Notes under the pieces: generated by a model | Databases searched by the model: none | Seen by the model: the letters and a program-made list of their open reading frames with translations, nothing else | What the model was told of the DNA's origin: nothing | Program-made: the position numbers and the translations under genes | Assembly (NCBI GenBank): GCA_030825115.1 | Contig: JAPJQL010000048.1 | Span: 1 to 20,465, forward strand | Direction: 5' to 3' | DNA: 20,465 nucleotides | DNA from: Lachnospiraceae bacterium | GTDB lineage: Bacteria > Bacillota > Clostridia > Lachnospirales > Lachnospiraceae | Shown: piece by piece, positions 7,126-13,979 of the stretch | Layout: each line of letters begins with the position of its first letter | Numbering within the stretch: the stretch's first letter is position 1

Positions 7126-7197
7126 GGCAACTGGCTGTCATATCGTATCTGATTTAGACCCTATAGCTTTGCGTCACTAACTTTCATTAGCTTTGCC
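7126..7197 (-). ncRNA. Cyclic di-GMP-I riboswitch (GEMM aptamer)
   Basis: Read on the minus strand, the segment has the conserved GEMM-I order. P1 5' arm GGCAA is followed by a hairpin closed by a GAAA tetraloop (CTAAT-GAAA-GTTAG), then GTGACGCAAAGC, then AGGGTCTAA, a variable hairpin (ATC-AGATAC-GAT), then CAGCCAG and the P1 3' arm TTGCC. GEMM-I RNAs bind cyclic di-GMP (established). Together with the terminator at 7011-7041 this forms a complete transcriptional riboswitch ahead of the fibre operon. Whether ligand turns the operon on or off cannot be proven here, although the architecture suggests control of termination. Confidence 0.88.
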
Positions 7198-7209
7198 GGA
7201 TATGTAATT

Positions 7210-7237
7210 GTTCTGTGTATAGTATATCGTTCTGTGT
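7210..7237 (-). promoter_or_regulatory. Probable riboswitch promoter region with direct repeats
   Basis: Two copies of plus-strand GTTCTGTGT (7210-7218 and 7229-7237) flank a TATACTATAC stretch that is the best -10 candidate upstream of the aptamer. I see no convincing -35 at normal spacing, so an activator or alternative sigma factor may be needed. Direct repeats at promoters are typical sites for SARP/OmpR-type regulators, and one such gene lies immediately upstream (inference). Confidence 0.4.
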
Positions 7238-7289
7238 GCAACCAAACTGCAACTTTCACACCTATTTTTACCCTCAGCTTAAGAAAAAT

Positions 7290-8078
7290 TTAATTCTTTT
7301 TTTGCAGCCAGGCATTCGTCTCCTCCGCCCAACTGTACTCAAACATGTATTCCCTGTTGCACGGCGCATCCTGCCCCGCATGATTGTCCAAATAATCAAA
7401 GAAATCGCACTCCACCGTCTCCTTCATCAGATAACAGCCCCCGCGGTGGTTGCAGAACACCTCCGGCACACCGTAAGATTCCAGCAGATGGTGAATCCCG
7501 ATCACCGCCTTCCGGTACAGCGCTTTGACCCGGTTGTCATAGTCGCGGTCCGGCCACAGCTTGTCGATCGCCTCCTCCATGCTCACATCCCCGCCCATGT
7601 GGTCCACGCACACAGCCAGAAGCTCCTTGCTCTTGGCGTTGGGGAAATTAACCAGTTTTCCATCAATAAACACATCAAACCGCCCAAATGTGCGGATATA
7701 GATCCGCTTGTGAAGCCGCTTTGCCAAAAGCTTTGCCCGGTTCAGGGCATCCAGGATATCGTCCTCCTCATAAGGCTTTATCACAAAATAATCCGCCCTG
7801 ACCTGCAGCGCCTCCAGCATATACCCGCTTTGAGCGGTGACAAAGATGATGATCATATCGGGATAAACCGCGCGCATCTTCCTTGCCAGTTCGATCCCGT
7901 TCATCGGCTCCAGTTCCACTTCCATCAAGACAAACTCCACCCTGTTTGAAACCACATAATCCAAAGCTTCGGAGGAATCCGTAAAAATTTCCTCCACGTC
8001 AATTTCCGGCACAAGCAGGCACTCTTTCCTCAGCCGCTCCCCCGCGGCTTTGCTGCCGTCCACAATGATCGTCTTCAT
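7290..8078 (-). CDS. Atypical response regulator: degenerate receiver plus SARP-like winged helix
   Basis: A 262-residue cytoplasmic regulator. Residues 1-118 are a CheY-like receiver that keeps Thr81 (FVTAQSGYM) and Lys101 (YFVIKPYEED). The phospho-acceptor position is Glu53 (VLMEVELEPMNG in place of the usual LxDxxMP), and the N-terminal acidic pair is reduced to Asp7-Gly8. Phosphorylation is therefore unlikely and Glu53 may mimic it (inference). Residues about 125-235 resemble the DNA-binding domain of SARP-type regulators (IRTFGRFDVFIDGKLVNFPNAKSKELLA, then VKALYRKAVIGIHHLL). The start at 8078 has GGTGGAG just upstream, and the longer frame to 8219 covers promoter DNA. No kinase gene is adjacent. 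It lies upstream of the fibre operon with no clear terminator between them. Confidence 0.9.
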   Translation of the reverse strand: MKTIIVDGSKAAGERLRKECLLVPEIDVEEIFTDSSEALDYVVSNRVEFVLMEVELEPMNGIELARKMRAVYPDMIIIFVTAQSGYMLEALQVRADYFVIKPYEEDDILDALNRAKLLAKRLHKRIYIRTFGRFDVFIDGKLVNFPNAKSKELLAVCVDHMGGDVSMEEAIDKLWPDRDYDNRVKALYRKAVIGIHHLLESYGVPEVFCNHRGGCYLMKETVECDFFDYLDNHAGQDAPCNREYMFEYSWAEETNAWLQKKN

Positions 8079-8127
8079 AACTCCACCCCGCATTTTCCGT
8101 AAAAATATACGGATATTTTGCTGTCTT

Positions 8128-8157
8128 AATTGTACCATCCGCCCCCTGCTCCTATCA
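8128..8157 (-). promoter_or_regulatory. Sigma-A-type promoter of the response regulator gene
   Basis: On the minus strand TTGATA (8152-8157) and TACAAT (8128-8133) are separated by 18 bp, giving a leader of about 45 nt before the ATG at 8078. Confidence 0.65.
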
Positions 8158-8186
8158 AGCCTTTTCTCGCGGAACACTTTTGATTC

Positions 8187-8201
8187 CACAGGACACACTT
8201 T
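8187..8201 (-). promoter_or_regulatory. Shared 15-bp motif, copy upstream of the response regulator
   Basis: Exact second copy of the 15-mer found at 6988-7002, about 30 bp upstream of the -35 of the response regulator promoter and just past the terminator of the cell-wall-binding protein gene. Possible regulator site. Function unknown. Confidence 0.45.
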
Positions 8202-8212
8202 CCCGTAAAACC

Positions 8213-8259
8213 AAAACACCCCGCAGCCAGGAGAGTGCGCCTCAGGCTGCGGAGTGTTT
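8213..8259 (-). terminator. Intrinsic terminator of the small cell-wall-binding protein gene
   Basis: A 15-bp stem (8214-8228 with 8245-8259, one G-U pair) and a 16-nt loop lie 15 bp after the stop codon. It is followed on the minus strand by TTTTGGTTTT. Confidence 0.88.
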
Positions 8260-8273
8260 GAAACATTATAAGA

Positions 8274-8729
8274 TTAATAACGCGGGCCGAACTTGGTCCC
8301 TCTGCGGATGCTTCCGTCGCTGTTCCACTCGGTATACACATACGGACCTTCCGTCGTCGTACCGCTGTCGGTAAAGTTGTAGGTAACTCCGTCATAAGTA
8401 AGGTATCCCTCATGAAGCTTGCAGCTTCCGGAATCAAAATAATACACATTGCCGTTGATCTTCATGATCCCCGCCTGCAGTTCCCCGGTATCAGCCGCAA
8501 AATACCAGGTATTATCCCTCTGGATCCAACCCGTTCTTAAGAGCTGGTCATCCCCAAAATAATACCAGTGGTCCTGGTAACGCACCCAGTTGCCGGTGCA
8601 GTAGTTGTTCGGTCCCCACTGATATTTTACCCCCTGCGGAGTCTTTACGAAACCGGCAAAAGACGTCAGCGCGCTTCCCGCCGATAAAGCCAGCGCCAGG
8701 GCTGCTATTGCAAAATGCTTTCTTCTCAT
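8274..8729 (-). CDS. Secreted protein with choline/glucan-binding-type repeats
   Basis: A 151-residue protein with a classical signal peptide (MRRKHFAIAALALALSAGSA, predicted cleavage after SFA near residue 25). The mature part is built of aromatic cell-wall-binding repeats: GNWVRYQDHWYYFGDD, GWIQRDNTWYFAADTGELQAG, INGNVYYFDSGSCKLHEG, YDGVTYNFTDSG. In choline-binding and glucan-binding proteins such repeats attach proteins to teichoic acids or glucans (family knowledge). No catalytic domain is present, so it is a stand-alone binding module. AGGGGG lies 8 nt before the ATG. It has its own terminator, so it is monocistronic. The response regulator lies downstream and the sucrose operon diverges upstream. 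Confidence 0.85.
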   Translation of the reverse strand: MRRKHFAIAALALALSAGSALTSFAGFVKTPQGVKYQWGPNNYCTGNWVRYQDHWYYFGDDQLLRTGWIQRDNTWYFAADTGELQAGIMKINGNVYYFDSGSCKLHEGYLTYDGVTYNFTDSGTTTEGPYVYTEWNSDGSIRRGTKFGPRY

Positions 8730-8871
8730 CGAAATATCCCCCTTGTATGGAAAATTTTGTCTTCTATAAAAGGGATTGTAAACCTTGGAATTGTTCGAAG
8801 GTCAATACGGTTAATATTATCGTAAGAAGATGACATATTTCTGAAAGATTTTTCCATCCCGGCTGACCGCC
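8730..8871. other. Divergent intergenic region
   Basis: The DNA between the small cell-wall-binding gene and the scrR promoter. A weak minus-strand promoter candidate near 8755-8785 (TTTACA, 17 bp, CAAAAT) could serve the cell-wall-binding gene. I see no RNA gene or further ORF. Confidence 0.3.
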
Positions 8872-8902
8872 TTGACAGCGCTCCCCGCTCCCATGCTATA
8901 AT
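8872..8902 (+). promoter_or_regulatory. scrR promoter with extended -10
   Basis: TTGACA (8872-8877) and TATAAT (8897-8902) are separated by 19 bp. The -10 is extended (TGCTATAAT), which compensates for the long spacer. The same extended -10 occurs upstream of scrA. Confidence 0.75.
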
Positions 8903-8907
8903 CAATA

Positions 8908-8921
8908 TGAAATCAGTTTCA
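8908..8921 (+). promoter_or_regulatory. ScrR operator, scrR copy
   Basis: The palindrome TGAAA-TCAG-TTTCA lies just downstream of the scrR -10 and has the same arms as the site at 10039-10052. This suggests autoregulation by the encoded LacI-type repressor. Confidence 0.7.
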
Positions 8922-8941
8922 CTTTACCAAGGAGGAAACCT

Positions 8942-9937
8942 ATGAATATCAATGATATCGCAAAGCTGGCAGGCGTGTCCAAATCTGCCGTCAGCCGTTA
9001 TTTAAACAACGGTTATCTGAGCGCCGAGAAACAAAAGCAGATTGAGCTGGTCATCCGCCAGACCGGATATAAGCCGTCCACCCAGGCAAGGCTGATGCGG
9101 TCAAAAAAAAGCAAATTTATCGGAGTCGTCATCCCAAAGATCCATTCCGAATCCGTCAGCCGCATGGTGGCAGGCATCAGTGAAGTCCTTGCAGACGCCG
9201 GTTTCCAGCTCCTCCTTGCAAACACCTCCAACAATCCCGAACGGGAGGTGGCTTATCTGGACAGTTTCCGGGAAAACAGCGTGGACGGCATCATTTTTAT
9301 CGCAACGATCTTTACTCCGGCCATCAAAGCCGTCTTAAAGAGCATCTCCATCCCCCTGGTGATCATGGGACAGCAATTGGACGGTTTCAGCTGTGTCTGC
9401 CATGATGACGCCAGGGCGGCACACGACCTGACGGCGCTGATGCTCTCTAAAGGGCGCAGGTATCCCGGCTATCTCGGCGTAACGCCCCGGGACATTGCCG
9501 CAGGGCAGCACCGCAGGGACGGCTTTTTGCAGGCGCTCTCCGAATATGACATTCCGGCAAAAAACGCCGATATGCGGATTGCGGATTTTACCATACGGTC
9601 GGGATACGAACAGACCCGCGAGCTGCTGGCATGCCGTCCAAAGATCGACTGCCTGTTCTGCGCCACCGACAGCATCGCCGCCGGTGCTGTCCAATATCTG
9701 AGGGAGGCGCAAAAAACAGTGCCCGGTGACCTGATCCTCACCGGATTCGGCGATTCCGGCATCAGCAGCGTCCTCACACCTTCCCTCACGACCGCCCATA
9801 TCTACTACAAGACGGCCGGGGAAACTGCGGCAAAACTTTTGCTGGATTATCTGAGACAGGAGAACACCGCCAGACAGAGCATCCAGCTTGGCTATGAGAT
9901 CATCGAGCGGGAATCCACATCTCTCCCCGTCTCCTGA
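8942..9937 (+). CDS. scrR: LacI-family sucrose operon repressor
   Basis: A 331-residue repressor. The N-terminal LacI helix-turn-helix is clear (NINDIAKLAGVSKSAVSRYL, residues 2-21), followed by the hinge region (GYKPSTQARLMRS) and a periplasmic-binding-protein-like effector domain (about 60-331, with VDGIIFIA, FCATDSIAAGAVQYL and LILTGFGDSG). Members of this group control sucrose PTS operons and respond to a sucrose-derived phosphosugar (family knowledge). AAGGAGG lies 6 nt before the ATG. The gene heads scrR-scrA-scrB on the plus strand and has a palindromic operator in its own promoter and another before scrA. Assignment to sucrose rests on the neighbouring scrA and scrB. Confidence 0.93.
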   Translation: MNINDIAKLAGVSKSAVSRYLNNGYLSAEKQKQIELVIRQTGYKPSTQARLMRSKKSKFIGVVIPKIHSESVSRMVAGISEVLADAGFQLLLANTSNNPEREVAYLDSFRENSVDGIIFIATIFTPAIKAVLKSISIPLVIMGQQLDGFSCVCHDDARAAHDLTALMLSKGRRYPGYLGVTPRDIAAGQHRRDGFLQALSEYDIPAKNADMRIADFTIRSGYEQTRELLACRPKIDCLFCATDSIAAGAVQYLREAQKTVPGDLILTGFGDSGISSVLTPSLTTAHIYYKTAGETAAKLLLDYLRQENTARQSIQLGYEIIERESTSLPVS

Positions 9938-9956
9938 TGTGAAACTATGTGAAACT
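9937..9956 (+). repeat. Tandem 10-bp direct repeat after scrR
   Basis: ATGTGAAACT occurs twice in immediate succession, starting within the scrR stop codon. Each unit contains TGAAA, the operator half-site, one helical turn apart. Confidence 0.6.
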
Positions 9957-9996
9957 TCTAATTCTCCCTCCCCCACTTCTTCTATTTTGTCAATAG

Positions 9997-10016
9997 GCAG
10001 AACCTTCGGGTTCTGC
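9997..10016 (+). other. Perfect 8-bp hairpin with TTCG loop before the scrA -10
   Basis: GCAGAACC-TTCG-GGTTCTGC ends directly at the TATAAT of the scrA promoter. No T-tract follows, so it is not a normal terminator. It occupies the -35/-10 spacer and may be a protein-binding site or limit scrR read-through (inference). Confidence 0.55.
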
Positions 10017-10022
10017 TATAAT
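10014..10022 (+). promoter_or_regulatory. scrA promoter, extended -10
   Basis: TGCTATAAT is an extended -10. The nearest -35-like hexamer, TTGTCA at 9987-9992, is 24 bp away and too far for a standard promoter, so the extended -10 probably dominates. Confidence 0.65.
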
Positions 10023-10038
10023 GAGAGCAAGTTGAAAC

Positions 10039-10052
10039 TGAAACCGATTTCA
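10039..10052 (+). promoter_or_regulatory. ScrR operator / cre-like site upstream of scrA
   Basis: TGAAACCGATTTCA is a palindrome with the central CG typical of LacI-family operators. It fits the catabolite-responsive element consensus of CcpA (TGNAANCGNTNNCA) at every fixed position. Either ScrR, CcpA or both may bind it. It lies 17 bp downstream of the -10. Confidence 0.72.
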
Positions 10053-10088
10053 CATCCACAGAACGAACAATAAAACTGGAGGTATCTT

Positions 10089-11459
10089 ATGGATTACAAG
10101 GCAACCGCAAAGAGCATCTGCGAAGCAATCGGAGGAAAAGAGAACCTGGTATCTGCGGCACACTGCGCTACACGACTCCGCCTGGTGATTGCCGACAACG
10201 AAAAATGCGACAAGAAAGCTTTAGAAGACATCGACGGCGTAAAAGGCGTATTTGAAGCGGCCGGTCAGCTGCAGATCATCATAGGCACCGGCACGGTCAA
10301 TCACGTATACCAGGAATTCACCGCCCTCGCCGGCATTCAGGAAAGCACCCGGGATGAGGTCAGGCAGGCAGCAGCAGCAAAAATCCCCTGGTATCAGCGT
10401 GCCATCAAAACCCTGGGCGACGTATTCGTCCCCATCATCCCGGCCATCGTGGCAAGCGGTCTTTTGATGGGACTTTTAGAAGGCTTATCCAAAGTTTTTC
10501 CGGGGATGACGGCAAGCGGCACCTATACTATCATCCACTTATTCAGCAATGCCGCCTTTGTATTCCTGCCAATCCTGATCGCAGTCAGCGCAGCGAAAGT
10601 ATTTGGCGGCAATATGTTCCTCGGCGCTGTCATCGGCATGATCATGATCCATCCCGACCTGCTGAACGCCTGGAGCGTGGCCGGTGCAGAGTCCGTTCCA
10701 ACCGCAGGCGCATGGTTTGGTCTGCTGGAAGTTCCGCTGGTCGGCTACCAGGGACATGTCATCCCGGTGGTCATCTCCGTATGGTTTATGAGCACGATAG
10801 AAAAATGGCTTCACAAAAAAGTACCGGCAATGCTTGATCTGTTCGTCACCCCACTCGTGACCGTGCTGGTGACAGGCTATATCACCCTTACCATCTTCGG
10901 ACCGATATTCAGCACGCTGGAAAATTATGTTTTAAACGGAATGCAGATGCTCCTTGCCATCCCGTTCGGCCTTGGCGCGGCAGTCTGCGGAGCGGCATAC
11001 GCCCCTACCGTAGTGGCAGGCGTCCATCACATGTACAACGCACTGGAAGCAGGCATGCTGAGCGCAGACGGCGTAAATTACTGGATGCCGATCGCAACTG
11101 CAGCCAACGTGGCGCAGGGTGCGGCAGCCCTTGCCTTTTCCCTGAAAACGAAACATGCAAAACTGAAGGCCGTGGCATTTCCGGCATCCCTCTCCGCTTT
11201 CCTCGGCATCACCGAACCGGCCATCTTTGGCGTAAACCTGCGGTTTATGAAGCCGTTTCTGGCAGGATGTGCGGGCGGCGCAGTGGGAGCTCTCTATGCC
11301 TCCGTCACCGGAATCACCGCCAACGCCTACGGAATCACCGGACTGTTCGGTTTTCTGATCACGACCAGCCACACGGTAAATTACCTGATCCTGATGCTGA
11401 TCTCGGGCGGAGTTGCATTTATCCTGACCTTTTTGTTCTACCGGGACCAGGAATCCTGA
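10089..11459 (+). CDS. scrA: PTS sucrose transporter subunit IIBC
   Basis: A 456-residue integral membrane permease that imports sucrose and phosphorylates it to sucrose-6-phosphate. The N-terminal EIIB domain (about 1-85) carries the phospho-Cys26 in SAAHCATRLRL. From about residue 105 the multi-span EIIC glucose/sucrose-type domain follows (IPWYQRAIKTLGDVFVPIIP, GITEPAIFGVNLRF). There is no EIIA domain, so an EIIA-Glc-type protein encoded elsewhere must supply the phosphate. The EIIC segment FLGITEPAIFGVN is strongly conserved in the family. GGAGG lies 6 nt before the ATG. It sits between scrR and scrB and is probably co-transcribed with scrB, 27 bp away. Confidence 0.95.
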   Translation: MDYKATAKSICEAIGGKENLVSAAHCATRLRLVIADNEKCDKKALEDIDGVKGVFEAAGQLQIIIGTGTVNHVYQEFTALAGIQESTRDEVRQAAAAKIPWYQRAIKTLGDVFVPIIPAIVASGLLMGLLEGLSKVFPGMTASGTYTIIHLFSNAAFVFLPILIAVSAAKVFGGNMFLGAVIGMIMIHPDLLNAWSVAGAESVPTAGAWFGLLEVPLVGYQGHVIPVVISVWFMSTIEKWLHKKVPAMLDLFVTPLVTVLVTGYITLTIFGPIFSTLENYVLNGMQMLLAIPFGLGAAVCGAAYAPTVVAGVHHMYNALEAGMLSADGVNYWMPIATAANVAQGAAALAFSLKTKHAKLKAVAFPASLSAFLGITEPAIFGVNLRFMKPFLAGCAGGAVGALYASVTGITANAYGITGLFGFLITTSHTVNYLILMLISGGVAFILTFLFYRDQES

Positions 11460-11486
11460 CCATGTGCACGCAGAAAGGAGACCGTC

Positions 11487-13010
11487 ATGCCTGACCTTAC
11501 GCGATGGAAAACAAAGCTTCATCTGATGCCCCCCACCGGATGGCTGAACGACCCAAACGGCCTGTGCCAGTTTCACGGCGTCTACCATGTATTTTTCCAG
11601 TACCGCCCGGAAGATGCCTTCGGCGGCGGCAATACCTGCTGGGGGCATTATACCAGCCCGGACCTCCTCCACTGGACCTTTCAGGGGACGCCCCTTTTGC
11701 CGGACCGCCCCTTTGACAAAAACGGCGTATACTCCGGCAGCGCACTGACCGACAAGAACTCCCTGTTCCTGTTTTATACCGGAAATGTAAAGCAGCCCGG
11801 CGATTTCGACTATATCTGCGCCGGGCGCGAAGCCAACGTAGTTCTTGTCCCTTCCCCGGATGGCGTAGAATTTGGCAAAAAGGAACTGCTCCTTTCCAAT
11901 GACAGCTACCCGGCAGACTGTACCTGCCACGTCCGCGACCCAAAAGTGTGGCGGGATGGCGACGATTATTATATGCTGCTCGGCGCACGGCTGAGAAAAA
12001 GCCAAAAAACCAATCAGACGACAGAGCACCCGGATGCTTCCCCCGCCTGCGACTATGGCGGCGTCCTGCTCTACCATTCCAAAGACTGCCGCCGCTGGGA
12101 TTACCACAGCACGATCACCACCCCGGATTCATTCGGTTATATGTGGGAATGCCCAGATGCCTTTGTTGTAGACGGTATCCCGCTTCTGTCCATTTCCCCC
12201 CAGGGACTAAAGCGGGAAAGCCGCCGCTTTCAAAACGTCTATCAATCCGGTTATTTCGTCATAAACGGAGAACTTACAAAAAACTGTGTACTATCTGAAT
12301 TCCGGGAGTGGGATATGGGATTTGATTTCTATGCCCCGCAGACCTTCCTGGATGAAAAGGGACGGAGAATCCTGATTGGATGGATGGGGCTTCCGGACAT
12401 CGAAAAAGAATATAAAAATCCAACGACAGAAGATGGCTGGCAACATGTCCTGACGATCCCGAGGGAACTCTACGCCAGCAAAGCCGGTGTCATATGCCAG
12501 CGGCCAGTCCCCGAACTTGAAGCACTCCGGGGTACAAAGCACATCATCCCGGACGGCGGACGTATCCAGACCGCCGCCCCATTCGATCTGCTTGTCTGCC
12601 CCGCACATACAAAAGAGACAGCAGGCGACACCGTCATCACCCTGTACGACAGTCTTCAAATCCGCTGCTCCCTCTCTAAAGGAGAATACTCCATGGAATT
12701 TGTGTCCGGCCCATCCCGTAAGGAACGCCCGTCAAATCCGCTCATGCAGTCCCCTGGCTATGGGCGCACCATCCGCCGCGCAGCCATCCCGGCCACGTCT
12801 GCCGGAATCTCCCCTGCCCCGGATGGCATCCCAGCCAGCCCCGGGCAGATCCGGATCATCTGCGATACCTCTGCCGTTGAGGTGTTCTTTGGAGATGGGG
12901 AGACGGTTATGAGCACCCGCATTTATCCAGACCCAAAGTCTCCCGCTTTTGTATCTGTCAAAGGCGGCGCAGGATGCCTTTGGGAGATGGAGGGATTGGA
13001 AATAAAATAA
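11487..13010 (+). CDS. scrB: Sucrose-6-phosphate hydrolase (GH32)
   Basis: A 507-residue cytoplasmic glycoside hydrolase that splits sucrose-6-phosphate into glucose-6-phosphate and fructose. The GH32 five-bladed propeller shows WLNDPNG with nucleophile Asp22, the RDP motif with Asp151 (HVRDPKVW) and the acid/base Glu221 in MWECPD. A C-terminal beta-sandwich follows from about residue 340, with IRIICDTSAVEVFFGDGE near the end. There is no signal peptide, as expected for the phospho-substrate. AAAGGAG lies 6 nt before the ATG. It follows the scrA permease directly, which supports sucrose-6-phosphate over a free fructan as substrate. Confidence 0.95.
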   Translation: MPDLTRWKTKLHLMPPTGWLNDPNGLCQFHGVYHVFFQYRPEDAFGGGNTCWGHYTSPDLLHWTFQGTPLLPDRPFDKNGVYSGSALTDKNSLFLFYTGNVKQPGDFDYICAGREANVVLVPSPDGVEFGKKELLLSNDSYPADCTCHVRDPKVWRDGDDYYMLLGARLRKSQKTNQTTEHPDASPACDYGGVLLYHSKDCRRWDYHSTITTPDSFGYMWECPDAFVVDGIPLLSISPQGLKRESRRFQNVYQSGYFVINGELTKNCVLSEFREWDMGFDFYAPQTFLDEKGRRILIGWMGLPDIEKEYKNPTTEDGWQHVLTIPRELYASKAGVICQRPVPELEALRGTKHIIPDGGRIQTAAPFDLLVCPAHTKETAGDTVITLYDSLQIRCSLSKGEYSMEFVSGPSRKERPSNPLMQSPGYGRTIRRAAIPATSAGISPAPDGIPASPGQIRIICDTSAVEVFFGDGETVMSTRIYPDPKSPAFVSVKGGAGCLWEMEGLEIK

Positions 13011-13018
13011 CGTTGCGA

Positions 13019-13074
13019 TAAAAAACCCTCAGAAGCAGCCGCCACACACAGCCGTTGTTCCTGAGGAGTTTTCC
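13019..13074. terminator. Bidirectional terminator between scrB and the convergent gene
   Basis: A stem of CCTCAG (13027-13032) with CTGAGG (13061-13066), extended after a bulge, is flanked by A-rich sequence on the left and AGTTTTCC on the right. On the minus strand it gives a run of six T after the stem; on the plus strand the T-tract is shorter. The long loop lowers confidence slightly. Confidence 0.75.
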
Positions 13075-13078
13075 TGCC

Positions 13079-13960
13079 TTATTCCATTGCATCATTTAGA
13101 ACAACCATGTGCACATGGTCCTCCCAAACACCATTGATTTTCAAATACCGCCTGGAAATCCCTTCCTTCCTAAATCCGCACTTTTCCAACACCCGCAGCG
13201 AGCGGATATTCCCCGGCATCACATTCGCTTCGATTCGATGCAGCCCAAGTACTTCAAACCCATATCTGACCACTGCTTCCACCGCTTCTGTCATATACCC
13301 CCGGTTGGTGTAAGCTTCATCCATCTTATATCCCAGATGGCAGGAACAGAAAGCCCCCCATACCATATTGTTTAAACTAATTTTTCCAATCAGGATATCT
13401 TCCCCTTCTCTGCCAAAGATATAAAACGAAGCCGACGTTTTCTCCCGCATCGCTGAAATTTCTTCCAAAAGTATCATCTTCTGGCTTTCTTTTTTATAAA
13501 ATTCCGCATCCCGCAACGGCTCAAACACAGACAAAAAACAGGCATTTCTCCTGTAAAAATCTGCACACAATCCAGCAAAGTCCAATTGCGCCGGTTTCAG
13601 CACCAGCCTCTTGGTGACGATCGGTTTTCCTATCTGTCCCACCTCTGTCTCATGCACAAAATACTGTTCCTGAAACCTCACTTGTTTCTCAATCTCTTCC
13701 TCCGTAAATACCATCCCGGATGGTGCTACAACCCACTTGTCTTCTGTATCATCTGCACGATGGATGACTGCAATCACCGTACCGGTAAACAGCGCCACCG
13801 GCACATCAATTCCCAGAAGATAGGCGTCCTGCTCCTCCCCATCTCCAGCCATCACCCCCGGCACATAGCCGTAATTTACCGGATAAACCATATCAGGATA
13901 AGCCGGATGGGAAGACCCCAGCGGACGATCAACCACTACCGTCACCGTTTGCCCGATCAT
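13079..13960 (-). CDS. Fusion of a short pyrophosphatase-like domain with a GNAT N-acetyltransferase
   Basis: A 293-residue two-domain protein. Residues 1-108 resemble family I inorganic pyrophosphatases (VDRPLGSSHP, YPVNYGYVPG, DGEEQDAYLLG, DDTEDKWVVAP) but are much shorter than the usual 170-plus residues. The canonical DGDPxD is DGEEQD, and the segment carrying the conserved Arg and Lys of the active site seems missing, so pyrophosphatase activity is doubtful. Residues about 114-293 form a RimJ/RimL-type GNAT domain (IVTKRLVLKPAQ, the acetyl-CoA loop NRGYMTEA, then NIRSLRVLEKCGFRKEG). I chose ATG 13960 because GAGGGAG lies 8 nt upstream; the frame opens to 14023 but would overlap the upstream gene. 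It follows a 98-residue unknown gene by 19 bp and ends at a shared terminator. Confidence 0.85.
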   Translation of the reverse strand: MIGQTVTVVVDRPLGSSHPAYPDMVYPVNYGYVPGVMAGDGEEQDAYLLGIDVPVALFTGTVIAVIHRADDTEDKWVVAPSGMVFTEEEIEKQVRFQEQYFVHETEVGQIGKPIVTKRLVLKPAQLDFAGLCADFYRRNACFLSVFEPLRDAEFYKKESQKMILLEEISAMREKTSASFYIFGREGEDILIGKISLNNMVWGAFCSCHLGYKMDEAYTNRGYMTEAVEAVVRYGFEVLGLHRIEANVMPGNIRSLRVLEKCGFRKEGISRRYLKINGVWEDHVHMVVLNDAME

Positions 13961-13979
13961 AAGCCAATCTCCCTCTATT

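Noticed and set aside
9997..10016. Hairpin as an intrinsic terminator for scrR
   Set aside because: No T-tract follows on the plus strand and it merges into the scrA -10, so a classical terminator is not supported.
10932..12107. Minus-strand open frame of 391 codons opposite scrA/scrB
   Set aside because: It crosses two convincing genes and is low-complexity Gly/Cys/His-rich translation typical of a shadow frame.
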